From the NCBI RefSeq assembly GCF_025833875.1, contig NZ_JAOYOD010000001.1, positions 3,720,001-3,784,000 on the forward strand: a DNA stretch of 64,000 bases, in the 5' to 3' direction. The notes below the pieces were generated by a model. That model was not told the origin of the DNA. It saw only the letters and a list, made by a program, of their open reading frames with translations, and did no database searches. This DNA is from Reichenbachiella ulvae. Its GTDB lineage: Bacteria; Bacteroidota; Bacteroidia; Cytophagales; Cyclobacteriaceae. Below are positions 54,206 to 61,645 of this stretch, in pieces. The first letter of the stretch is position 1. Every line of letters starts with the position of its first letter. Both the position numbers and the translations under genes were made by a program.

Positions 54206-54263
54206 ATAGTCAATAGATTGACAAAACTCGACTGCTGACTATGGTCTACAGACTATTGACTAT
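54206..54263. repeat. Inverted repeat that covers the hisIE start codon
   Basis: ATAGTCAATAG (54206-54216) and CTATTGACTAT (54253-54263) are exact complements. The second arm includes the first two bases of the hisIE ATG (54262). The spacer contains further AGTC/GACT units. Confidence 0.6.
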
Positions 54264-54855
54264 GAATATCGATTGGAATAAAACTGAAGGCCTAGTGCCA
54301 GCCATCATTCAAGATGCGAAAACGAAAAACGTTTTGATGCTAGGCTATATGAATGAAGAAGCTTTGACTCAAACTCAGGAGAGTGGCAAAGTGACTTTCT
54401 ACAGCCGCACCAAAGAAAGGCTCTGGACCAAAGGCGAAGAGAGTGGTAATTTTCTAGAACTGGTAGATATAAAACTGGACTGTGACAATGACACGCTCCT
54501 AGTTCAAGCCAATCCAATCGGACCTACTTGTCACAAGGGTACAGATACTTGCTGGGCAGAAGAAAACAAATCGAATTTCAGCTTTCTTTCCAAACTGGAG
54601 GCAGTAATCAAAGACCGCCATGATAACCCAGACGAGAAGTCTTACACCTCTTCCCTATTCAAAAAAGGAATCAACAAGGTCGCCCAAAAAGTAGGAGAAG
54701 AAGCCGTAGAAGTGGTGATAGAAGCCAAGGACAACAGCGAAGAATTATTCCTAAACGAATCTGCGGATCTTCTTTATCACTATATGATTTTGCTACGTGC
54801 CAAAGGTTATGATCTGGAGGATGTGGTAAAAGTTCTCGAAGAAAGACACAAGTAA
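54262..54855 (+). CDS. hisIE: Bifunctional phosphoribosyl-AMP cyclohydrolase / phosphoribosyl-ATP pyrophosphohydrolase
   Basis: A 197-aa fusion of HisI (about 1-105; 'VLMLGYMNEEALTQT', 'FYSRTKERLWTKGEESGN', 'CDNDTLLVQANPIGPTCHKG', zinc Cys) and HisE (about 107-197; 'KKGINKVAQKVGEEAVEVVIE', 'ESADLLYHYMILL'). It performs steps two and three. I choose ATG 54262 (MNIDWNKTEG); the longer ATG at 54241 adds seven residues made by repeat sequence. A strong terminator follows and closes the operon. Confidence 0.96.
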   Translation: MNIDWNKTEGLVPAIIQDAKTKNVLMLGYMNEEALTQTQESGKVTFYSRTKERLWTKGEESGNFLELVDIKLDCDNDTLLVQANPIGPTCHKGTDTCWAEENKSNFSFLSKLEAVIKDRHDNPDEKSYTSSLFKKGINKVAQKVGEEAVEVVIEAKDNSEELFLNESADLLYHYMILLRAKGYDLEDVVKVLEERHK

Positions 54856-54858
54856 AGA

Positions 54859-54888
54859 AAAAGGTCCCGAATAGTTCCGGGACCTTTT
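54859..54888 (+). terminator. Terminator of the his operon
   Basis: AAAAGGTCCCG / CGGGACCTTTT stem, 8-nt loop, T-rich tail, three bases after the hisIE stop. Confidence 0.93.
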
Positions 54889-54913
54889 CTATTTGTTTCG
54901 TGTTATGATCTTT

Positions 54914-55645
54914 TTAGGCATCAATTTTTTCTATGGTAGCACCGGTAGAAAGATCTATTGCCTTGATGACGGCATCACCTGCATATCGTAGTACACTAGA
55001 CCCACTGGCAGTTAATCTGATCTCCTGATTGATCACCAATTCCGCGCTACTAGCCCCAGACAAGTCCATATTCGCAAAATTGACTACCAATCTATCATCC
55101 TGAACCATACCACCGGCTTTTACAACCATGCCGATATGATTGGAGCTACCTTGAATTTCCAAATTAGATGCATTCGAGACTTCTACATCCAGTCGTTCCA
55201 CATCCAGTTGCGTCCTCAAAAAACTCGCGCCGTTCACATGCAGCTCTACCTGATCAGAAAAAATAGCTTCTGTAGCGGTTAATCTAGAAGCGTTATTTAC
55301 AGAAATAAAATCAAGAGGATTGTTGGTATAAACCCTCGCTTTCAAAATGGTATTTCCACTAACATTGACACCATCCAAACTGATTCTCAATTTCCCATCT
55401 TCCTGAACTGCCGTGATAAAATCATGTAAATTTTCATTGGATTCGATTAAAACATACTCTTCATCAGAGTAAAAAATCTCCACATCAAAATCATTGGAAA
55501 CTTCTACAGCATGAAAATCGCCAACAGTAAACTCCTCGGTAGTTACAGTAGAGGAAGGACTAATTTCATCTTCACAGGAGGAAAAAATCAATAGTCCAAC
55601 CATTGCCATCAATCCTCCCATCAAATTTTTATAACTGGTATTCAT
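54914..55645 (-). CDS. DUF2807 (head GIN domain) lipoprotein
   Basis: A 243-aa predicted lipoprotein (lipobox FSSC at about residue 24). The mature part is a beta-helix-like domain of the DUF2807 type, with repeats such as 'FDVEIFYSDEEYVLIESNENL', 'LRISLDGVNVSG' and 'LNFANMDLSGASSAELVIN'-like segments. Proteins of this type are widespread in Bacteroidota, and none has a firm function. Monocistronic on the minus strand. An 18-bp palindrome lies about 140 nt upstream. Confidence 0.82.
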   Translation of the reverse strand: MNTSYKNLMGGLMAMVGLLIFSSCEDEISPSSTVTTEEFTVGDFHAVEVSNDFDVEIFYSDEEYVLIESNENLHDFITAVQEDGKLRISLDGVNVSGNTILKARVYTNNPLDFISVNNASRLTATEAIFSDQVELHVNGASFLRTQLDVERLDVEVSNASNLEIQGSSNHIGMVVKAGGMVQDDRLVVNFANMDLSGASSAELVINQEIRLTASGSSVLRYAGDAVIKAIDLSTGATIEKIDA

Positions 55646-55787
55646 CTTCTTCTTGTTTAGTCACAATATTTTATTCAAACATGAATTGACAAGAAGTATG
55701 CCATAATTGCACAACACTACATAACATGTTGATACGCTGATTTTTGGGATGCCATTTAATCCAACTTTTCTGCAAGTTTTATAAAAT

Positions 55788-55805
55788 ATACCCAAATTTG
55801 GGTAT
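55788..55805. promoter_or_regulatory. Perfect 18-bp palindrome
   Basis: ATACCCAAA/TTTGGGTAT with no spacer, in the 281-nt gene-free gap upstream of the DUF2807 gene. An operator for a dimeric repressor is the likely reading; no regulator gene is adjacent. Confidence 0.45.
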
Positions 55806-55929
55806 TGAATTAAGTCAGCAGATTGCCCACCTTTGAATTGTAGTCGAATAAATAAATCAAGTCTACAAGATAATTTTTCTCGAATAAATGCTGCTGACGG
55901 TACCATAATCATGGTGCCGTTTCTTTTTA
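55806..55929 (+). ncRNA. Candidate plus-strand small RNA ending at a terminator
   Basis: No protein gene is on the plus strand here, yet a strong plus-strand terminator ends the stretch. GTCAGCAG (55814-55821) pairs exactly with CTGCTGAC (55891-55898), closing a loop that also holds two CGAATAAAT direct repeats. No good promoter was identified. The same structure could serve as a minus-strand 3' element of the greA-like gene. Confidence 0.35.
55897..55920 (+). terminator. Terminator hairpin between DUF2807 gene and GreA-like gene
   Basis: ACGGTACCAT-AATC-ATGGTGCCGT, 10-bp stem with one G-U pair, followed on the plus strand by TTCTTTTT. On the minus strand it lies just after the GreA-like stop but lacks a T-run there. 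Confidence 0.7.
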
Positions 55930-56376
55930 CTGTACTTTTAGAATTTTGAAGTCCTTATTCATCCAGGAATAGCTATCTCCCTCTCCCTTTCCAAGTAACT
56001 GTTGTGCAATTGGGGATACCGGTGATATGGCCATGATCGATTGTAACTCCCATTTGACTAATCCAAGACCAATGGATATGAAAAATTCAGCACTTTCGGT
56101 AGTCACCCATGCGCCTGTTTCGATTCGATCCAACTTCTTTTTTGGATCTATTGACTTCAGCATTTTGTATTGATGCTGCAACTCGGCTAACTGTTTTGCA
56201 TACATGTCACGCTCATTTTGACTCATGGCGCGACCTGTCTCGTATTTATCTCCCGCTGATGATTTGGTTTCATTGTTAGCCGAATCCTGAGCGGCCTGCA
56301 TGCCGTCCTTAGCAATAGCGATTTTCTGCTCTAGTACATCCATACATGCACGAAAGAGCAACTCCTTCTTTTTCAA
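55927..56376 (-). CDS. GreA/GreB-family transcription elongation factor
   Basis: A 149-aa protein of the Bacteroidota Gre-like family. The N-terminal coiled coil has the phrase 'ANNETKSSAGDKYETGRAM' near 33-51, and the C-terminal FKBP-like domain has 'IMAISPVSPIAQQLLGKGEGD', which matches the 'ISP.SPIG..LLGK..GD' core of GreA. It would bind the RNA polymerase secondary channel and rescue stalled complexes. The start is TTG (MKKKELLFRACMDVLEQ fits the family N-terminus). Such genes are often mislabelled 3-oxoacyl-ACP synthase. It lies 6 nt behind the Ycf48-like gene. Confidence 0.85.
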   Translation of the reverse strand: MKKKELLFRACMDVLEQKIAIAKDGMQAAQDSANNETKSSAGDKYETGRAMSQNERDMYAKQLAELQHQYKMLKSIDPKKKLDRIETGAWVTTESAEFFISIGLGLVKWELQSIMAISPVSPIAQQLLGKGEGDSYSWMNKDFKILKVQ

Positions 56377-56382
56377 CTTTAC

Positions 56383-57378
56383 TTATAATTTGATGTTCAT
56401 GACTCGTCCACCACTGCCGGCAGCCCAAATATTGCCATCAGGCCCAACTCCCAGGGTGTGAAACCCCGGGGCATCAACCCTCTCCCAGGTGAACCCGCCA
56501 TCATTTGACAAATAAGTAGCAGATGGCCCTGTAGAAATAACCCGATCACAATTCAAGTATTTAACAGAAGATTGATAAACAGGAAAATTATCAGCCGGAA
56601 CCCATACTTCACCACCGTCAGAGGTAATCATCACGTTATCTTCACCTATGTCTGGTTGAGTATAGTCTCCTCCCACAGCTATTCCATTATTCTTATCACA
56701 AAAGTCTATAGAAAAGATTCCCTGACTGGACTCTCCTTGAATCATAGGAACGTATATGGGCTTCCAAACGCTTAAAGATCGATTTGATTTAATTATTCTA
56801 GACATTCGACCTCCTGTCCCATTGATAAAAAATTCTTCTCCCAGATACAAGTGACTGCCGCTAGCTGCAAAGCCCCCTGCCTCGTCTTGAGCCATCAGTG
56901 GCAACTTATCAGCTCTAACTCTCTTCCAGCTAGCTCCTTTATTCTTAGTTTTTAAAACGAATAGTTTTCCATCTACTGGATCTCCAGTCAGCACTCCTCT
57001 TCCGTCTTTATCAAAACTGAAGCCGTTGAAAAATCCTTTGGGTTCCGAATTAGCATACACCTTTTCCCAGGTGGTGCCCCCATCTTCTGTCTTAAAAATA
57101 TTGGATAATTCGCCCTCTCCAGCACTCATCACCAAAACTTCAGTTGCCGAAAACACCTCCACATCTCTAAAATCTAATCCATCTGTTTCTGGTATTGATA
57201 TTTTGACCCAGGTGGTGCCTCCGTCTTCCGTTTTGGCAATTGTGCTGTTGCTTCCACTGACCCAGATGACATTCTCATCCAATACAGATATCCCTCGAAG
57301 GGAGGCAGTAGAATCCACAACAGTTTGTGCCTGTAACCAAATGGGTAGGCAAAGGAGAAGGAGAAGAGGGGTTTTCAT
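56383..57378 (-). CDS. Ycf48/BNR-repeat beta-propeller protein
   Basis: A 331-aa exported protein. Signal peptide to about residue 17 (WLQAQ). Asp-box (BNR) repeats run through the sequence: 'AKTEDGGTTWVKI', 'FKTEDGGTTWEKVY', 'LKTKNKGASWKRV', 'TSDGGEVWVP' and 'LSNDGGFTWERV'. It forms a beta-propeller like Ycf48/HCF136-type or sialidase-like proteins, but no sialidase catalytic residues are apparent. A surface or periplasmic binding or assembly role is possible. ATG start; the GreA-like gene follows closely. Confidence 0.85.
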   Translation of the reverse strand: MKTPLLLLLCLPIWLQAQTVVDSTASLRGISVLDENVIWVSGSNSTIAKTEDGGTTWVKISIPETDGLDFRDVEVFSATEVLVMSAGEGELSNIFKTEDGGTTWEKVYANSEPKGFFNGFSFDKDGRGVLTGDPVDGKLFVLKTKNKGASWKRVRADKLPLMAQDEAGGFAASGSHLYLGEEFFINGTGGRMSRIIKSNRSLSVWKPIYVPMIQGESSQGIFSIDFCDKNNGIAVGGDYTQPDIGEDNVMITSDGGEVWVPADNFPVYQSSVKYLNCDRVISTGPSATYLSNDGGFTWERVDAPGFHTLGVGPDGNIWAAGSGGRVMNIKL

Positions 57379-57538
57379 CGATACAAAATAATCAAATTCT
57401 AACTGAATCGGAATATATCCTTAAAGATCAATATGGAAATGTGTTTGGATAATCAAAAACTAAAAATTCTACGACATGAAAGAAGGGCTTCTCAACACAT
57501 CTTTAGCAATAGAAGACAGGATGAATCCGATTGTAATC

Positions 57539-57592
57539 GGATATACTGGAATCGGAACGCCGAACCGCAGCAACCTCTGACCTGTCAAGGCA
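57539..57592 (-). repeat. Decayed tRNA-Val-like fragment (copy A)
   Basis: Contains GGATATACTGGA and CTGTCAAGGCA, both found in the adjacent tRNA-Val. Between them is a 21-nt segment (TCGGAACGCCGAACCGCAGC region) absent from the functional tRNA. 42 nt (57551-57592) are identical to copy B. Confidence 0.6.
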
Positions 57593-57668
57593 ATCAATTT
57601 AGTAGGGTAGATTGTGCGAAGAGCGATAAGCCAATGGCGAAAAGCGATTAGCGAAAGGCGAAATTGTG

Positions 57669-57730
57669 GGATATACTGGATTCGAATCGGAACGCCGAAC
57701 CGCAGCAACCTCTGACCTGTCAAGGCAGCA
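57669..57730 (-). repeat. Decayed tRNA-Val-like fragment (copy B)
   Basis: The first 17 nt (57669-57685) match the acceptor and T-arm side of the tRNA-Val at 57766, and the preceding TGTG is shared too. The anticodon-region CTGTCAAGGCAGC is also present, with a foreign insert between. No complete D-arm or 5' acceptor strand, so it is not functional. Confidence 0.65.
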
Positions 57731-57765
57731 GAGATGGTAGGATTGTAATAAGGAAGGGAGATATG

Positions 57766-57840
57766 TGGGATATACTGGATTCGAACCAGTGACCTCTGCC
57801 CTGTCAAGGCAGCGCTCTAAACCAGCTGAGCTAATACCCC
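57766..57840 (-). tRNA. tRNA-Val (GAC anticodon)
   Basis: On the minus strand the 75-nt cloverleaf starts GGGGTATTAGCTCAG, has anticodon loop TTGACAG (GAC, valine) on a 5-bp CTGCC/GGCAG stem, T-loop TTCGAAT, and acceptor GGGGTAT paired with ATATCCC (one G-U), discriminator A. CCA is not encoded. Confidence 0.95.
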
Positions 57841-57925
57841 ATTATTTAGGAGCGGACAAATATCACCCAAACAAACGGCATAACAAAAAAGCAACCATGA
57901 AAAATATTAGATTATCAAAACTAAT

Positions 57926-60055
57926 CTACTCCAATGTTTCTCCTTGAGAAAAACCTTCATAACGTACATTCCAACTTCCGTTATTAGGCCATCCATCTTT
58001 CGATATGCACATATCTGCAATTGCCGCTAACAATCCTCCATTACCTGGCAAGTAAAGAGTTAAACTGCTTCTCTGATAATTATGCCCATTCATCAAATAG
58101 GTGTTTTTGGGTGTGTCCATCAGTAAAAAATCTACTGCCTGTTCGGGTTGTCCCAAAGCATTAGCATTCATGGCAGCTAGTGGCATATCCCAACCCCAGG
58201 TCGTGGGCCAATCCCACTTTTCGATGATGGCTTGTTGGGTAGTTTTCATGATCGAAGTATCCACCCTATTCGTGAGGGGTACGAAACCTGCCACACCTAA
58301 TACTATAGGATGATCTGTAAGATATCGTGGGTTATCATAAGAGTCCGTACCATCTTCGGTAAACAAGTAGCGGCCATCCTGAACAGGCAGTGGAGCCAGT
58401 TGATTCAGCACTTCCTCCCATTTTGGGTTTCTTGTTTCTCCCATCCGATCCTGCCATTGGAGAGCAGTTTTCAATCCCCAGTACCAGTATGCCAGTTCAA
58501 AAGCTGGGTTCAGAGTGGTCTCTGGATGAAATCGCTCCTGCGCAGGGATCAAGGCAGGGCCTAAAACGTATGCTCCTCTTGCTGAATCCAAACGAGCGTA
58601 GGATGCCATGAAATCAGCCGTGGCATAAACCAGCTTTTTGTACTTTTTCAACAGCTCATGGCTAGGCTTCTGCTGATAAAGTGCTTCGGTAAGATAGATA
58701 ATATGGGGCTGCTGCCAGATCAAGAAAACTCCTATGCCGCTAGGGCTTTCTCTACCTGAAGGGTCGATCATCTTGGGCCAGCGTATGCCTTCATAACCTT
58801 GCATTTCCGCCGTTTTTTTTGCCTGATCATAGATATCAAAATAAAAATCTAACTGCTGAGTAATGAGTTCGGCCCGTCTCCACTTAATAAAATGGGCCGC
58901 GTGCCACCAGTGCATCTCCAGATGGAACTTGCCATGCCAGCTGTTGTAGGTTAGTCCTGTTTCTTGAGCAGGATACCGACCTGTACATTGGATTTTAGTC
59001 AAGTACTGAGATAAGACCACCCTTCTCTCCAGCTCCTCCGCTCGGGGATCACTGCACTGCGAAAAATCTACGGCAGCACCACTCTCCCAAAAGGTCTTCC
59101 ACTTTTCCCTGTTGTTAGACTCTGTCTCAGAGAAGTTCACGAGTCTTGACTTTATTGGTTTGTTTGAAAAAGAGGCTGCAAGCTCAAACTGATCGCCGGA
59201 TGAATCAGGAGTGATCAAATATTGGTGTGCTTTTTCCTCATCCAATGTGCCCGCTGACCATTCTAATTGATTGTAGTAAGTTGCATCATCCAACTTACGT
59301 TCGAAAAATACGCCAGTGTCGGTCGTTGTGACTGCCTTCGTTTGGTGATCATCCGGATGATCAAAGTCCAGTCCAGAATCAAATTTTTCGTGACTGGCAT
59401 AGGGAAAACGAATTTTCACTCGGAGTTTATTCTGCTTGATCAGATTAGACTGCACCCTAAAGGCCACTTGATCCCTATCCTGATGACAATAGGTGATAAC
59501 CTCTACCGCCTCTCCATTAACCTGAAAATTACTTTTGAGCTCACCCGTCCAGAGATTGAGGCTTTGTTTTGGGTTTTCCACTTTGCGTATTTCGTCCAAC
59601 CCTTCTATTTCCAGACCTATGAGCCCTAAGTGGAGACGGTGTGGATTTTGCCTCAGCCAGTCAGTAGCGCCTACTTTTCTTGCCGAGCCACTGCTATGCT
59701 GATCGAAGTAATAAACCGAATCTTGCCCGTTCCAGTAGTGGGTCTGCACATCCGCCAACGAGTAATCCTCTGGATTAGGAAAAGAATGCCAGCCCCACTG
59801 CGACTGGGTACCTAGAGGAATCCCATTTTCGTAAAAATCAGGAAAAGTCTGCATGCCCGTGATGTCTGCACTATAGGCAAATTCTCCGTTGCCTACCGTC
59901 AGCACCGCTAATGAATCGATCTGCTGATGGCTGATGTTATGTCTGGTCACTAAGGCCTCTCGGTCGATCGCACCTTTTTCATTTATTGCTCTAGTGCAGG
60001 AGAGACAAGCAACTGCAAGTAGATAAATACTGAATTTCTTCATACGAATGATCAT
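57926..60055 (-). CDS. Predicted lipoprotein glycoside hydrolase, six-hairpin fold
   Basis: About 709 aa. Signal peptide and lipobox LSC near residue 20 (VACLSCTRA) place it in the cell envelope. The N-terminal half is beta-rich, and from about 330 the chain turns helical with 'NSWHGKFHLEMHWWHAAHF' and 'GVFLIWQQPHIIYLTEALYQ', which resembles (alpha/alpha)6 hydrolases related to GH65/GH95-like families. The substrate is not known. It is 7-19 nt behind a GH28-type gene on the same strand, which suggests a pectin- or uronate-rich polysaccharide. Starts at ATG 60055 or 60043. Confidence 0.7.
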   Translation of the reverse strand: MIIRMKKFSIYLLAVACLSCTRAINEKGAIDREALVTRHNISHQQIDSLAVLTVGNGEFAYSADITGMQTFPDFYENGIPLGTQSQWGWHSFPNPEDYSLADVQTHYWNGQDSVYYFDQHSSGSARKVGATDWLRQNPHRLHLGLIGLEIEGLDEIRKVENPKQSLNLWTGELKSNFQVNGEAVEVITYCHQDRDQVAFRVQSNLIKQNKLRVKIRFPYASHEKFDSGLDFDHPDDHQTKAVTTTDTGVFFERKLDDATYYNQLEWSAGTLDEEKAHQYLITPDSSGDQFELAASFSNKPIKSRLVNFSETESNNREKWKTFWESGAAVDFSQCSDPRAEELERRVVLSQYLTKIQCTGRYPAQETGLTYNSWHGKFHLEMHWWHAAHFIKWRRAELITQQLDFYFDIYDQAKKTAEMQGYEGIRWPKMIDPSGRESPSGIGVFLIWQQPHIIYLTEALYQQKPSHELLKKYKKLVYATADFMASYARLDSARGAYVLGPALIPAQERFHPETTLNPAFELAYWYWGLKTALQWQDRMGETRNPKWEEVLNQLAPLPVQDGRYLFTEDGTDSYDNPRYLTDHPIVLGVAGFVPLTNRVDTSIMKTTQQAIIEKWDWPTTWGWDMPLAAMNANALGQPEQAVDFLLMDTPKNTYLMNGHNYQRSSLTLYLPGNGGLLAAIADMCISKDGWPNNGSWNVRYEGFSQGETLE

Positions 60056-60061
60056 TTTTGA

Positions 60062-61411
60062 TTACTGAATGTTCACACTTCCAACATCTTCCTGCACCAG
60101 CCATTGGCGTGCATCAGGCTGCTCACTGGTGATCTCACAATTGATGAAATTAACTTGATCCACATGCCGGGTAAAAAAAGCATAGGCACTGGTGTTGCCA
60201 AATTTGCTTCCCTCAGGGTATTTGCCATCATACTCCATCACGGTTTGCTCATTGCTTTCTACTCCGCCTTTTAGCTCTAGATTCAATTCTTCGAAAGTCA
60301 CATTCTGAATCCGGTGCCCTTCCATCCCAGTGATGATGGATGGATACTGCTGTGTAAAATCTTTACCCCTGATGTTTTTGAAATGTATATTGGAGATACT
60401 GCCGATCCGGGTCTTTCTGCCAGGGACGTTTCTTCTCCGGTTTGCCAGCAACATGAATATAGCCTGACCACAGTTGGTAATGTCGCAATCGCTGATGTTA
60501 ATATTGTTGATGTAGGCCCCATCCATAGATTCAATCACCAGTGCGGAGTTTTGATGGGCATTTTTCAGGGTCAATCCAGAGACTTCAAAATTCATGAAAC
60601 TACCCAGCCCGTCGGTACCAAACTTAAAGCAATTACCGGCATTTACATTCAGCTTATCGATGACACAATCACGCACCACCACATCCTTACAACCGTACTC
60701 ACTTCCGCTTTTGAAGCAAATGCCATCGTCCTCAGATTTGATGTCACAGCCCTCAATCAGTACATGATGACAATCCACGATATCTATACCATCGCGATTA
60801 GGTGTGAGGTTGCCTGTGTGAACTTTGATATCTCGGATGGTGATGCTGTCCGATTCGATGTAAACCTGAGTCCAACAAGCCGGATCGACCATAGTGATAC
60901 CAGACACCTCTATGTTCTGGGATCCTACGAAAGCCAGAATGGAAGGACGATCTTTTTCTGTGCCTAGCTCCTTGACATTCATCCATGACTCATAATCACC
61001 CTGGCCATCGATTTTACCTTTCCCAGTGATAGTTACATTTTGCACATGGTCACCATAGATCAAACGGCGCTGACAGTCCTCTAGCATTCGGTTGGGATAC
61101 TTAGTCTCAATCATGCCGTGTGGATAGACCTCCTCTGAATCGGACTGAACTCCGAGAATGGTGGCCGCTGAATCGATTTGTAGGGTCATATTACTACCTA
61201 GCATCAATTGGCCAGTAAGGTATGTTCCTGGAGGGAAAAGAACGGTCTTACCACTACCCTGACAGGCATCGATGGCTTTCTGAATGGCCTTTTGATCATT
61301 GGTGACACCATCTCCTATAGCTCCATATTTTTTCACATCAAAAACCTGTGGGTTAGCTGGTGAACAGCGAAGTAAGGCTGACGCCAAGAGTATTAGCAAG
61401 TATTTGCTCAT
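60062..61411 (-). CDS. Divergent GH28 / right-handed beta-helix hydrolase
   Basis: About 449 aa. The signal or lipoprotein leader (MSKYLLILLASALLRCSP) is followed by the pectate-lyase-superfamily opening 'VFDVKKYGAIGDGVTNDQKAIQ'. GH28 features: 'LTPNRDGIDIVDC' (Asp of NTD kept) and 'IKSEDDGICFKSG' (paired Asp kept). The usual GHG motif is replaced by 'GNCFKFGTDG' and the RIK motif by 'LVIES'. It is probably a polysaccharide hydrolase with altered specificity. I choose ATG 61411; a longer ATG at 61507 adds 32 residues without signal character. Confidence 0.82.
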   Translation of the reverse strand: MSKYLLILLASALLRCSPANPQVFDVKKYGAIGDGVTNDQKAIQKAIDACQGSGKTVLFPPGTYLTGQLMLGSNMTLQIDSAATILGVQSDSEEVYPHGMIETKYPNRMLEDCQRRLIYGDHVQNVTITGKGKIDGQGDYESWMNVKELGTEKDRPSILAFVGSQNIEVSGITMVDPACWTQVYIESDSITIRDIKVHTGNLTPNRDGIDIVDCHHVLIEGCDIKSEDDGICFKSGSEYGCKDVVVRDCVIDKLNVNAGNCFKFGTDGLGSFMNFEVSGLTLKNAHQNSALVIESMDGAYINNINISDCDITNCGQAIFMLLANRRRNVPGRKTRIGSISNIHFKNIRGKDFTQQYPSIITGMEGHRIQNVTFEELNLELKGGVESNEQTVMEYDGKYPEGSKFGNTSAYAFFTRHVDQVNFINCEITSEQPDARQWLVQEDVGSVNIQ

Positions 61412-61528
61412 AATTCGAATCGCAATTAGTCTATACTGAATGGCACCAAACGCATAGGCATGCACCAAACGATCTTCTAAACTACTGCATTGTCCGGGGT
61501 TGGGCAAATCGGCTTAAGTTTCTTAGAG

Positions 61529-61645
61529 TCAACCAAAAAAATAATAAATCAACCAGGGTATGCCCATGACAATAATGAACAGTATCACGCCCCAAAATTT
61601 ATTTCTTCTTTCACTTTCAGGTTCGTATTGGTCGTATTGGCTCAC
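61529..61645 (-). CDS. Small single-span membrane protein (38 aa)
   Basis: GTG ORF of 38 codons, starting MSQYDQYEPESERRNKFWG and continuing into a hydrophobic helix (VILFIIVMGIPWLIYYFF). Its GTG start overlaps the TGA of the upstream methyltransferase gene as GTGA, the standard sign of translational coupling. Predicted single membrane span with a charged N-terminal tail. Function unknown. Confidence 0.6.
   Translation of the reverse strand: MSQYDQYEPESERRNKFWGVILFIIVMGIPWLIYYFFG

Noticed and set aside
55661..55912. 83-aa minus-strand ORF between the DUF2807 and GreA-like genes
   Set aside because: It begins inside a terminator hairpin, spans the 18-bp palindrome, and its sequence has no coding character.
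57617..57665. GCGA-rich short repeats as a possible CRISPR-like array
   Set aside because: The units are irregular, only a few bases long and have no spacers of uniform length.
57469..57807. 112-aa minus-strand ORF with a repeated GQRLLRFGVPI phrase
   Set aside because: It reads through the tRNA-Val and its decayed copies, and the repeat comes from the duplicated tRNA sequence. No start signal or coding character supports it.
60314..60967. 217-aa plus-strand ORF inside the GH28-like gene
   Set aside because: Shadow of the beta-helix repeats of the opposite strand.
61412..61507. 32-residue N-terminal extension of the GH28-like protein
   Set aside because: The signal peptide begins at the internal ATG 61411; the extension is hydrophilic and would block export.
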